Shown: positions 1 through 9,675 of the stretch, piece by piece
Numbering within the stretch: the stretch's first letter is position 1
Layout: every line of letters begins with the position of its first letter
Assembly (NCBI GenBank): GCA_037178855.1
Contig: JASJZC010000006.1
Location: 9,962,501 to 10,026,500, forward strand
Length of the DNA stretch: 64,000 bases
Origin: Oscheius sp. JU75
Taxonomy: Eukaryota > Nematoda > Chromadorea > Rhabditida > Rhabditidae
Reading direction: 5' to 3'
The notes under the pieces: generated by a model
Database searches by the model: none
The model's input: only the letters and a program-made list of their open reading frames with translations
What the model was told of the DNA's origin: nothing
Made by a program: the position numbers and the translations under genes

Positions 1-51
1 AGACAGAGAGGCCGATAAAGCAGGGTGTTCCCTTCTCCCCCTCTGTTTTCC

Positions 52-594
52 AGAACCTCCTCAAGATCTCTGCATTTTTCTCTTCTGACTCCCTTGACAA
101 CTTTGTGATTTTGTTGAAGAGATGTCCGATTCTGTCTGTCTACATGGACGTAGAGCTTCCAGTACTTGTCCCACATCTAGCCAGTCATATCAATGTGAGT
201 CATATAACCGAAATACGTAATCAGTATCGTAGGAACTCAGAACTGTTCCAATCAAGACGTTAAAATTCGCTGCTATCAACACAAGAAGACAAGCCTGAAC
301 TCACTATTTACTGCTCCTATGAGTCATTACAAAAATATCCGTCTGGTCCAGAACAATAAGGAGGAAAGTCAGAAATCTGACATTTTCGTGGCAGCTATGA
401 AAGATGGAAGAAAGTTGGCTCTTGTTTCATGGAAAGACCAAGAAAGTCTCCTAGCAAAGTTTCTCTTCCTTCAATACAAGTCTATCAGTTGCTGGACAGA
501 CTTTGTGGCATTTCTTGAAGTCATCTTCAAGACAACTGTCGTGAAAGATTTAAAGATGAGAACGATAAAAAATGCTGAGTTTGTCAAACAATGA
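52..594 (+). CDS. 3' part of an unrecognised gene (two exons visible)
   Basis: The window opens inside this gene. An acceptor (ttttccag) precedes an open exon at 52-194. A 46-nt intron with donor gtgagt and acceptor ctcag (195-240) joins it in frame to a second exon, 241-594, ending in TGA. The visible protein starts NLLKISAFFSSDSLDNF and ends KNAEFVKQ. It is mixed hydrophobic and charged, with no signal peptide or membrane segment in the visible part. The Leu-rich rhythm of the first exon resembles F-box or LRR-associated proteins common in nematodes, but no diagnostic motif is present and I do not assign a family. The start and any N-terminal domain lie upstream of the window. Confidence 0.5.
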
Positions 595-857
595 AATTTA
601 CTATTAAAAAAAACTGTTTAAACAATAATGGAGAGAGACAGAGCTGCTAGTATCTCTCTGTCTCATCAGGCAATATCGTTCCGAAAATAAATCGGAAAAC
701 GGCTTCACAATTGTTATGACTAGTACTCTCAAAATGTTCAGTTTCCAGCAATCCCTCCCGGCTAGTCATCCACGTCGAGATGTTGTCTTTCGGGAAACTG
801 ACTAGACTTTTGATTGGAAAGGGCATATAAATAATGGCAAACTTGCAAGACTCAGTC

Positions 858-2158
858 ATGGAACTTTTTCTGTCTCTTGTAGTTGCTGGGGCAGCTATAG
901 AAATGCCTTACGGGCTCGATCCTCTGAATGCTACTTTGCCACATGTCAAGCACGTCTCGAACGAGATTCTGGCTCTCTATGGTCTCTCTGAACATTACGG
1001 GTCTGCTCCAGACAAGGTAACTCTTATTAACACTGTCTCTCTGTCTCTTTCTTTCTCCTTGTCTCAGTCTAATCCAAACGTTTAGCGTCCGACAGCTGAG
1101 CAGATTTTCAATGAGTTAAACGCTGTTAGTGAAAGATCGGCTAACTACACAATTGTGGATATCCAAAACATGACCCTTGGCGATTCTTCCCAGTTCTTCT
1201 TGGACATGATTGAAGACAAAGAAGTCAGGCACTACATGGAATGGGTCTCTGCTCATTCCTTGAACTTTGCCCTGGGTTCCTTTAAGCTACTTAAGAATTC
1301 TACCGATTATGCTTCGGTTTTCATGACGGCTATTCTTCTGGACTATGCACACTGTCCTAATGGTTTGGAAGGTCGCTTCGAGAGACTTTGTAGGGAGAAG
1401 ACAGTAACCAGTAGGTTTTAGTCAACTTTTCAAAGTACCCTTTATTTTTAGAGGAAGATATTGTGCAGGCACAGAAGTACTTCGATCTTTTGTCACAGTT
1501 CGGTAAGAAACTTTCGCCTCTCTGTCTCTCTGCCCTTCTGTCTGCCTCTCCGTCTTTCTGTTTCTCTGTCTCAACACACAAACTGGTGCTTATTCTTTAA
1601 GAACTTTACTTTCAGGCCGGGACCTATCCGCCATTCGCAAGACCTTGGAAAACCCAATAACAAAGCTTCTTGATAAACCTTCCATTTCCAACTGCTCACA
1701 AGTCGAGGATGTACTCCCGCTAGCACTAGAAATCAGTCCCGAGTTCAAACAGTTTTTAGAGGTTTGGATCAGAGAAGGAGTTGAGACTGAAAAAGTTTCA
1801 GGGCTATATCCATCTCGTTCTCGTTGAACTGTCAGCCCATGACAATAAGAGCGTTGCTGAGTTCTTGGCCTACGGGACAGACTGGAAAGGGAACCTTCAG
1901 ACATTCTTTGAGAAACACGAGGCTGGCAGTCAAACCTCGGACGAGAAAACGGAGACTCCCGATCCTCCGAAGCCACTGCCAGTACCAGACATCGAGACTG
2001 ATGGCAATGATCCGAAAGAGAAGGAAACGACGGATAGAATACCGAAAGAAGAGACTGATACCGATGGAGGCAATAGTTCTTCGGAAGAAAAGACTCCAGA
2101 TATTTGGCTATTGGCCTTGATACTTTGGCCTTGGTGCTGGTACCCGACAGCACGCTAA
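858..2158 (+). CDS. Secreted protein of an unrecognised family, paralogue A
   Basis: Five exons (858-1016, 1086-1410, 1452-1502, 1616-1761, 1802-2158) splice in phase to 345 residues. The start at 858 gives a signal peptide (MELFLSLVVAGA). An ATG at 834 is in frame but adds eight polar residues and is less likely. The core shares landmarks with the minus-strand gene at 2646-3664: ILALYG, a W..AH.LN motif, a two-Cys segment, and PE....(I/L).GY before a conserved phase-0 intron. The last exon carries a long Asp/Glu/Lys/Pro-rich tail and a hydrophobic end (WLLALILWPWCW) that could be a membrane or GPI-type anchor. No catalytic motif is recognised. The two genes are convergent, consistent with an inverted local duplication. 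Presence of a family is seen in the sequence; its function is unknown. Confidence 0.75.
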
Positions 2159-2645
2159 TAAAGATAACTTTGAGCCTGGCAAGCTAATCTTGTCGCAGAA
2201 GCTAAAGTCTCTGTGTGTATCTACTTGGTACATACTGCATACTATTTGTTTGCAAGTCCGGGACCCCTAGAGGTCAAGGATGCTATACTTTTCCTCATTA
2301 CTTTGTCCACGGTACGTAGGACCAAAAGTCGGCCGGGTAAAAAGTAGCACGTCCTGCTTCACGGCACCATTGACATTTCAGAAGCCTTCCACATTTGATC
2401 TTTGTACTGCACACATTGTGCTTGTTGAAGGCACTCAAGACAGAAACCGTTCTCGAAGGCTCTAGCCTTCGTCACTGACGATGGCACAGGCCGAACACCA
2501 ATGAGCTTCTTTACGTTTGCACAATCGTCATCTGTTTACCAATTTGTCAAATCGCTCGCCACTTAGTCTCTCGACAGGTCTTGACTTGTCAAGTTTGGCT
2601 CGAGACTTCGAAAAGACATCAGATGAAACGAGTCTACAACTTTAT
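2159..2645. other. Intergenic, between convergent paralogues
   Basis: This is 487 nt between the 3' ends of the two convergent secreted-protein genes. Short open frames here have no signal peptide that continues into protein-like sequence. I see no RNA gene or repeat. It should hold both 3' UTRs. Confidence 0.5.
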
Positions 2646-3664
2646 TCAACGATGTCTGTTCTTACTGTGCTCCTTTTCTCCGCTCTTGGGCTCCTCCACG
2701 ATTTTTGCTTCAGTTGGCAGGTTTGCTTTGGCGACAAGCTGAGCGTAACCCTGAATTCTCTATTTAGTTCCAAAACCGTTTCGGCCTACGTTAATAACAG
2801 TAGCGAGTTCGGGGTCAATCTGTACAGCATGCCTAAGTGAATGGGCAGCCTCATCCATGTACCATTTAGCGTAGGTGAGAGGGATATCTCCTTTGGTAGC
2901 TCCAGCAATGAAGATTGGCCAGAAGCGGACTGAATTCCGTAACTAACAAGTATATCGCTGAAAACCTTACGAGCAGCGGCAGATTTCTCCAGAGCTCTGC
3001 TGGCATAGCGAGCATGATCAGCATCGACGAAGCACGAGGTGTTTTCAGAACAGAACGCGATCAGTTTGTGGAAAACCGGACTTCCGTTGCAGGTACAGTG
3101 TCCCATGAGGACTCGGAAGGCGTCTTCGGAAACTGCGCGAGCCACAGGAATCACCGCTTCCACAGCAATGTAGACATTCAGAGTATGGGCAAAGTACCAC
3201 TTGGAATAGTCCTGGAACCCAAAACCTGTCTCTGTCTCTCTTTCCCAACTCACCACCTGACGCTTGTCGTTTAGGTTCTTCCACACTGACTTTGCAAATT
3301 CAGAAACAGTTTGATTAGGGTTCGAAGCTGCCAACTTCCTAAGAGTGTCCGCAATCTGTTTAACTTCGGATTCACTGAGACTCTAGGACCATCTTCAGAG
3401 GTCGAAAATATTCTTTACCACAGGTGCTTCGGTCTCGATAGATTCATTGATTCCGTAGACGGCGAGGATAGCCGGAGTTGCGTAGAGGACCTTGGGAGGC
3501 TCAACCGAAGGAGCGTTTGCCTCTCTTGTAAAATTCTGAGCTTTCGGGACTCCGCCAGTCGTGGCAGCAGTGGTAGTTTCGGACAGTTCCGCAGAGTTGC
3601 TGGTAGGAGCTGTGGCGTTCTCGATAGCCAGAACGGAACCAAGAACAAACAAAAGAAGCTTCAT
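2646..3664 (-). CDS. Secreted protein of an unrecognised family, paralogue B
   Basis: Exons 3664-3419, 3382-3257, 3211-2971, 2929-2790 and 2750-2646 splice in phase to 285 residues. The N-terminus is a signal peptide (MKLLLFVLGSVLA), then a Thr/Ser-rich stretch and ILAVYGI. It continues with W..AHTLN, an HCTCNG Cys segment and a C-terminal basic tail (KEHSKNRHR). The intron before GYAQLVA is phase 0 and sits where paralogue A splits before GYIHLVL, which supports common descent. A long open frame runs past two of the introns on this strand, but its C-terminus loses the similarity to paralogue A, so the spliced model is preferred. Expected to be extracellular; molecular role unknown. Confidence 0.75.
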
Positions 3665-3967
3665 GATTGTCGGGGGAAAAGACAAGACGTGATTCAAATT
3701 TATAGACAGAGAAATGTTTTTTTTTCGGCCTGATGAGCCATGCCACTTCTTGCAGACAAAATTAGAAACTGTCGGATTTGGTTTCTGAAAAACACCAATC
3801 TTCATTGGGGAAAGAGAACCAACCGAGAAGAGTCTAGCCGCCGACCAAGACACGACCACCCTTGATGTCGAGTTCGGTGGGATTACGTGCTGAAAACGAG
3901 TGAAAAGTCCAAAACTAGGCGAGCCTGACACGCATAATGTACGTGGCAAACGGTGGGCGCGAGCTTT

Positions 3968-4022
3968 GCTGCATAGCTCAGTCGGACTAGAAATTCGAAC
4001 GAGTCGGGTTCGGATCCCCACG
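3968..4022 (+). other. tRNA-like relic with A- and B-box motifs
   Basis: The stretch has tagctcagtcgg, matching an internal A box, and gggttcggatcccc, matching a B box. They lie about 32 nt apart instead of the usual 43-45, and a cloverleaf cannot be closed. A T run follows. It is probably a decayed tRNA or tRNA-derived SINE head, not a working tRNA gene. Confidence 0.4.
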
Positions 4023-4214
4023 CTTTTTTTTTTTTGACTTTCTACGAAAAACTAGACGGCGTGTCCGCCTCGCTTGGAAAAATATTCGAAATACCAACCT
4101 ACATACTTCTTACGTCCATGCCAATTCCGTGAGATGTTTTCTCTAAAAGTCTCTTCATCAACAACAGTCTTGAGGGGTTGAAAATATGTACAAAACAACC
4201 GGGGGAAAACCAGA

Positions 4215-4903
4215 TCAATACGGAATCGGGACCTGACAATACTGCTGGCTTCTTCGTAACCGAGCCAATTCGATTTCCATCCTCCGCACGTAGTTGGCCA
4301 TCTCCTTCAGCTGGCTCTTGAGATCCCCGTTTTCCTGTTCCAGTCGGGCTGCTCGAGTCTGACTCAAGGCGAGCTCGTTCTTTTTGCTCTCGCGGTATTC
4401 TCGCGAGTACTTGGCCATCTTCGAGCTCGAGCCGGACTTCTGCGGTCGGCCGCGTTTCCTCTTGCTCGCGGGAGGACGATAATCTTCGTCCTTGTCATCT
4501 GCATAGGAAGGTTCTTTCATCATGGGCTTCAAATCAGAAGGCTCCTCGTAGACGAAAGACGGCAAGTAGGGCTCCATCGAGGGCTCAGCGAAGTCCATGA
4601 AGTAGCAGGGATCGTCGAGTGGGAGAGTAGACATTGTCATGTTGGGAGTAGTTGAACACACGGGTGCTGAAATCGGGTTGTTAGCCAGTTTCTCTGTCTC
4701 TCTGTTTCTCTGCCCTTCCGTCCCTCTGTATGTTTCTCTGCCTCTCTCTCTGTCACTCTCTCTCACAGTCTATTTGCCTTTTTAGATTTTATTTAAAAAA
4801 TAGACTCACCGAAATCTTCAGACTTAAAACCGTTTTGGCTCAATAGACTTTCTTCGTATTCCGTGCAGTAGAAGGGCACTTCCTCGCTGAAAAAATCTGT
4901 CAT
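4215..4903 (-). CDS. bZIP transcription factor
   Basis: Two exons (4903-4810 and 4666-4215) splice at phase 1 to 181 residues. The first exon is acidic (MTDFFSEEVPFYCTEY), typical of an activation region. The second has an acidic middle, then a basic block KRKRGRPQKSGSSSKMAKYS, the REYRESKKNEL basic-region end, and a leucine-zipper-like heptad run with L, M and A positions (ALSQTRAARLEQENGDLKSQ). Such proteins act in the nucleus as DNA-binding dimers. The asparagine of the usual bZIP basic signature (N..A...R) is not seen, so DNA preference is unclear; the KRGR plus SKK pattern recalls CREBL2-like factors only weakly. It is transcribed away from a second zipper gene starting at 5972. The intron contains a CTCTGT-type simple tract. 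Confidence 0.8.
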
Positions 4904-5971
4904 TCTATCAGAACTTCTACAAAAAAAGAAAGGAGAAAACTTAAAGGTAGACACCCTAGAAGAAGGCAGACAGAGAACTGAGGGTCTTGTTTTCGAAAAC
5001 TCTTTCCCTTTATCGATTTTGGGGCGCGGTTACAGCTGACCATGGTGCTTGTGAAATAGTGCACTCTCCCTCCAGACATGTTGTCGCGAAAGGGTCGAGA
5101 ATATTCCGGAGATTCACGTGACTCGAAAACATCCTGCCATGTGGAAATCGTCAGAGAGAGTGTCCTGTGGATAGCAGAAAGTGCAATCTGCTCTAAATAT
5201 TTTTGGCATAGCCTGTCGCCGTCTGGTACATAATACGGATTCTTCATTTGATAATTAAAAGAGAACATGTATACCATTTTTGAGAGGGAAGTATACATAA
5301 TATTAAGTTTCACAGTCTGAGCAATTGAGGGTCGTGTTCAGAAAAATCGTATGAAAGCTCCAACAGGAGGACGCCATTGCGTACAGGCTCTTTTGAGGCT
5401 GAAGACGACCGTTTTAAAACTTGAGGGGCTCTACAAAGTTATAGCTCTCGGTCAACATTGCAGAACATCGGACAGTTCAAAAAGGCGTCTTCAACCCGAA
5501 AAAAGTGCACAGTGCAAGTTGCTTTCTAGCCATGGAGCGAGGGTTTTCGGACCTACTGATCAGAAATTTTTTTTGGGAAAAGTGATAAGGGACATTCAAG
5601 ATAGGTTTTTACTTAAAACTTAACAAGGAATTCAGTGAAGTCGGCAGACTTTACACAAGATAACTTTGGTAGAAGACTACCAGCTCTGAATCTTAAACTA
5701 GGAACCAAAAACCTGTACCCGTATTTGACAGAAAGAGACTCTTCGTCAAAACTCGTTTCGAATATCTGTACTCTATATAAACGAACAGTGACTCAGACCT
5801 GTACACTTCCCCCTCACTCTCTCTCTCTCTGTACCCCCAATCATTTCGAAAATAACCGCCTGCGCTCCATTGCGACCCAGTGTGCGTTTCGAAAATGTGT
5901 GCCACTGCTTCGCTTCTTTCGAATTCTCTCCCCATTTTCATTATCCTCTTATTCTTTCCATCTACAGAATT
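4904..5971. promoter_or_regulatory. Shared 5' spacer of two divergent zipper genes
   Basis: This is 1,068 nt between the bZIP start (4903, minus) and the zipper gene start (5972, plus). The open frames inside carry no recognisable domain. The position makes it the likely promoter of both genes. A CT-rich run (ctctctctctctgtaccccc, near 5817) lies near the plus-strand gene. No defined factor site is claimed. Confidence 0.4.
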
Positions 5972-6747
5972 ATGGCCTGTCTTACCCTGCCTTCCACCTC
6001 CGCCTCCGTTTTTGACCTATCCACAAAGGACAGAATCCTGACCAGGAGAGCACAGCTTCGTCTAGCAGGTACGTGGCTGAAGACGTCTAAAATGGCTTGA
6101 TGTCTTTAGCTCGCAAAGTCAAATGGGCTAAGAGGACGATTCTTCAGAGAGCTATTAGAGCTCAGGTGCGTTTCTGCGTTTATTAGAGAGAGAGAGAGAG
6201 AGAGAAAGACAGTAACAGAGGCAGGACCCTACCAATATCGGTTTTTTTCAGATAGACAGAGAATTCGAGACCGAACTCTACCAAAGTCGGAATACTCTTG
6301 AGCGTCTCGAGTCTGAAAATGAGAATTTGAGGAGGACGACAGCAGAAATTCTGGGGAGGGTCGGTTCTTTTTCCTTGTTTCAGACTTTTGAAACGGGCTA
6401 GAACTTTTCTAATAGGGTTTTCCCTTCACTCTGACGCATTCCCGAAAAAGAAGAAGTCATGTTTCGAAAGAGACAGAGAGACATGGGCAGTCAGATGAGG
6501 TTCGAATTTCGAAAAGTTTCGAATCCATACTGTCTAATTAACCTTGTATGAAACTCTTCCAGTACAACATTTTCAGTGCGCAGCTCTCATGTGTCCTGTC
6601 TCTCCGCAGGTCAGAAAGCCTTTGGACTGGTCTGTTCCAAGCCCCGAGGACCTTGACAGCGCTTACAGCTCTGACTCTGAATCTGAATTCGCCTTCCTTG
6701 ATATTAACTTGTCAACCTACAAACTCTGGTCCAAGTCCAAGTTCTGA
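5972..6747 (+). CDS. Small basic leucine-zipper-like protein
   Basis: Exons 5972-6068, 6110-6165, 6252-6359 and 6610-6747 splice in phase to 132 residues. A basic stretch (ARKVKWAKRTILQRAIRAQ) runs into a heptad coil with TLERLESENENLRR, which is the layout of a bZIP domain although the basic part is not canonical. The C-terminus is Ser/Asp/Glu-rich (DSAYSSDSESEF). The second intron holds a (GA)n tract. It is divergent from the bZIP gene ending at 4215, so co-regulation or heterodimer pairing is possible but is inference. It could instead be a coiled-coil protein without DNA binding. Confidence 0.6.
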
Positions 6748-6936
6748 GTCTCTACCCGTCCCCCTTTGAGCCATCCTGTTCTCAGAGAACATACGGGTCT
6801 GATTCAGGTACAAAATCTGTCAAAGTTAGTTATCAATGAATCTTTTTTTCCCGAAGTTGTTTCTTTTCTTGACACAGACAGACAAAACATCGACTTTGTT
6901 TACTTCTCGGAGGGGTGCCAGTAACGTTGGACTGCA

Positions 6937-7065
6937 ATGAAGATGATGCTTATTCTTTTGCTGGCTGTGGCCCTAGCCTATTCTCAAGCTGTCACTCGTA
7001 CTGGACCGACTAATCCGAAAGAAGTTCTTGCATTGTGGGCAGCAGAAGATACGACTTCTGGTTGA
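6937..7065 (+). CDS. Possible small secreted peptide, 42 residues
   Basis: A short open frame begins MKMMLILLLAVALAYSQ, a clear signal peptide, and ends after AAEDTTSG. It stops just where decayed retroelement sequence begins (about 7.1 kb). It may be a genuine small secreted peptide, or the first exon of a gene cut by the element. No family is recognised. Confidence 0.35.
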   Translation: MKMMLILLLAVALAYSQAVTRTGPTNPKEVLALWAAEDTTSG

Positions 7066-7099
7066 TCTACTAAACGACAATTGCCGTTGCCGTCTCCAT

Positions 7100-8045
7100 G
7101 TCCCGTTTACCAAGCAAATCACTAGAGAGCTGACTGTCGTAGCACCACGAAGCTACCTCAACATCAAAAATCAAGAAGACGAAGTATTGTTTGTTGAAGA
7201 ATGAGCAGTTCATGCTGACCTCAACAGACCAACATCATACTGACGTCTACATCAACAATGCTAACATTTCGCTTCAAGTTGATAACGGTGCTGAAGTGAC
7301 TCTCTCTGAAGACACATGGAGGAAGATCAGATCGCCTACGCTGGAATACAATTACGCCTGTCTGTCCAGTGCCAATGGAACGCCTATTGAATGTCTTGGA
7401 AAGGCCAAGATGTGCTTAGCCACAAGTTAGCCACAATTCGTCACGTGCTGTCCCTACGTGAGGGTTGTCTCTTCTTCCAGGACCGTGTTCTGATTCCTGC
7501 TTCGCTACAGAGACTTGTTCTTCAAAACCTGCATGAAGGACATTCTGGTTCGTCGCGCATGAAGATACTGGCCAAAGAACATGTCTATTAGATCAACATC
7601 AACCCTGATATCGAGGACTATGTTAGGCACGGTGAAGATTGTCAACTGATAGCCGTTACGCCAGTGAAAATGACTCTATCACCTTGAACATCTCTGAATG
7701 CTGCTTGGGACAGAATTCACCTGGACTTTGCTGGAACTATCGATGAAAAAATGTACCTCAACATAGTCGACGTGTACTCCAAGTGGATAGAAATCTTCAC
7801 GCTGAACGAAGCCACGATGAGGACTCTGGATCTTCTCTTCACACACTTTGATTACTCGAAGACGCTGATGAGTGACAACGGCTCACAGCTCACAACTGAG
7901 GAATTTGCTGTCTTCCGACAACAGGGAGGAATCAATCACATGCTTAGTCCACCTTACCATCCTCAGTCAAATGGTCAAGCGGAGAGATTTGTTGCCTCAT
8001 TCAAACAAGCTCTGAAGAAGTCGTCCGATGCCACAGAAGATGACG
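7100..8045 (+). mobile_element. Decayed Ty3/Gypsy-like retrotransposon fragment (protease, integrase)
   Basis: Pieces in two frames show a retropepsin-like segment with DNGAEVT near 7265-7290, an integrase zinc-binding piece (LHEGHSG, about 7540) and an integrase core with LDFAG, VDVYSKW, SDNGSQLTTEEF and HPQSNGQAERFV (7720-8000). These are hallmarks of LTR-element polyproteins. Reverse transcriptase is missing and several stops break the frame, so the copy is dead. I could not pair terminal repeats by eye. The right end runs in the same frame into DIRS-type sequence at about 8046. Confidence 0.75.
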
Positions 8046-8560
8046 ACGTGAGACACTCAGTCTGCTCCGGTTTTACCTTGCTCGCGTTTACCGAAGATTC
8101 GGAGGGTATTGACGTTCTACCCGAGCTAGACAACACGACAGCGATCAGCTATATTAGCGGTCGTGGAAGTACTCGGTCGCCTCGTCTAACTACAGAATCT
8201 GAGCTTTTGGCATCTTTCTGTTTCTCCCGTAACATTAGAATCCAGGCAACACACCGACCGGACGTCGATAATGTGCTGGCAGACGAGCAGACCAGGGTCA
8301 CCATACTTGAGACAGATCTGAATGGTCTTTAAACAACGCCACAGCGAGAAACCTTTTCACTCTAGCCTCCTCTCGACTGACTTTTGTTACTCGCTTGAAT
8401 TCAAAGTGCCAAAAGTTCTTTTCTCGCTTCCCTGATCCATTTACTTCAGGCACAGATTCTTTCGCTTACAGCTGGTCGCACCTCTTCGCCTACGCCTTTT
8501 TGCCAACGACTGGTGTAGTTCAAAATGCTCAAAGGTCTGTGTGTGCGTGTGTGAAGCAGT
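8046..8560 (+). mobile_element. DIRS/PAT-type RNase H fragment
   Basis: Immediately after the integrase, the same open frame (7751-8332) reads LDNTTAISYISGRGSTRS and later HRPDVDNVLADEQTR, the pattern of DIRS-group RNase H (DNTTAVAYI..GGTRS, H.PG..N..AD..SR). After a frameshift near 8310 the neighbouring frame continues SEWSLNNATA, then FFSRFPDPFTSGTDSFAYSW and YAFLPTTGVV, matching the region after RNase H in DIRS elements. No tyrosine recombinase is visible. The fragment is dead. Confidence 0.65.
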
Positions 8561-8800
8561 TACTTTGTGCGCACACTAATTGTTGGCAAGTCAAGGGGAA
8601 TTGAGGAAGAGTTTTTGGGAGAACGTTGCTTCTGTAACGGTAGCTCGACTAGAGAGAATCATGCGAACAGGTTGAAGTGAGAGGGAAGGACGGGAAGGAT
8701 CGGGGCAGGTGGACAAAAAGAAACCCGGGCAAACTTCGAAGAAATCAGCCTATAAGCGTTATTGAGCTCCTGTAGGGGCCATAGTATTACTTGGATAGGC
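8555..8800 (+). repeat. Dispersed repeat, relative at 57,005-57,200
   Basis: Segments such as cagttactttgtgcgcaca and tattgagctcctgtagggg recur in altered form at 57,010-57,200 (cagttactttgtgcacaca, cattgagcttctaggg) in the same order. This is an unclassified dispersed repeat; no coding capacity is seen. Confidence 0.45.
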
Positions 8801-9136
8801 GGCGAAATGGGCTAAAAACATAGAAAGTTGCCTCAAAACATTTTATTTATTGATGGCGCGAGAGGTGCGAGAGATATTTCTGTCGGAGACATCCCTTTAC
8901 GTCCAGAATACAGACAGAGACAAAGAGATCACAAGAGTTCTTTGTCTATACGTTGTATTAAATAAATATGAGTCTTCAAGATACTGACAATAGAACATCA
9001 CGGAACTTCAATTGTTTGAATAAAAAAATAGAAGCCTTCGAAAGCGACTGTGCTAACTCCTTTGCTGCTTTTCCTCTCGCTTCTAGTCATTCCGAGACCT
9101 AAAACTGCTTTATCTCATTCCTCCTTCCGACTCATC

Positions 9137-9501
9137 ATGGACGACGACTGGATCATTCAGGAAATCCGTCGTCAGGATGCCGAAGACGCCTACAGAAATC
9201 AGATCGGGCTGCCGACACTGGACGCGCCGGAACCGGACTGGCTCGAAGTATACAGGATTCTTAGTCAAGCTTCAGTTCAAAGGGAGATTCGACTCAAGAA
9301 GAAAGCAGGGAAGATGACGTTCGAGGTAGATTTTACCCCCAATTGTTCAAAAAATGACTCTATTAGGACCAGAAACCGGTCAAGCCTCGAAAGAAGAAGG
9401 TGGCTATGAAGCGCGGACCTGGTGACCCGCCAATTCCGCAGAGATCTGGAGCTGTCTACGTGAACGGGAGACACAGACCGATCTGCCAGGACGAAGAGTA
9501 G
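9137..9501 (+). CDS. Small charged hypothetical protein, 107 residues
   Basis: Two exons (9137-9325 and 9367-9501) join at phase 0 across a 41-nt intron. The start MDDDWIIQEIRRQDAEDAY is acidic. The middle and C-terminus are basic with a PVKPRKKKVAMKRGPGDPP stretch that could be a nuclear signal. No membrane segment or known domain is recognised. The open frame extends upstream to 9050, but that part is hydrophobic and looks like 5' UTR or intron read through. Confidence 0.55.
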
Positions 9502-9675
9502 GGACTTGCCATTGTTTTTTGTACTGTAGAAGAGAGAGTTAGCTAAAAAAAAAAACTGAAACTAACGTGTTTATAAGAAAAAAACATGTGTAAATTATGC
9601 AGATAACCGTTCCACAAGACCCATAAAATTGAACATGAATTTAATAGCGTCTTTTTTTGCGAATGGAACTTCGAT

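Noticed and set aside
3420-4021. Long minus frame of 208 residues extending upstream of paralogue B
   Set aside because: The signal peptide begins at 3664; upstream residues cross a tRNA-like relic and are not protein-like.
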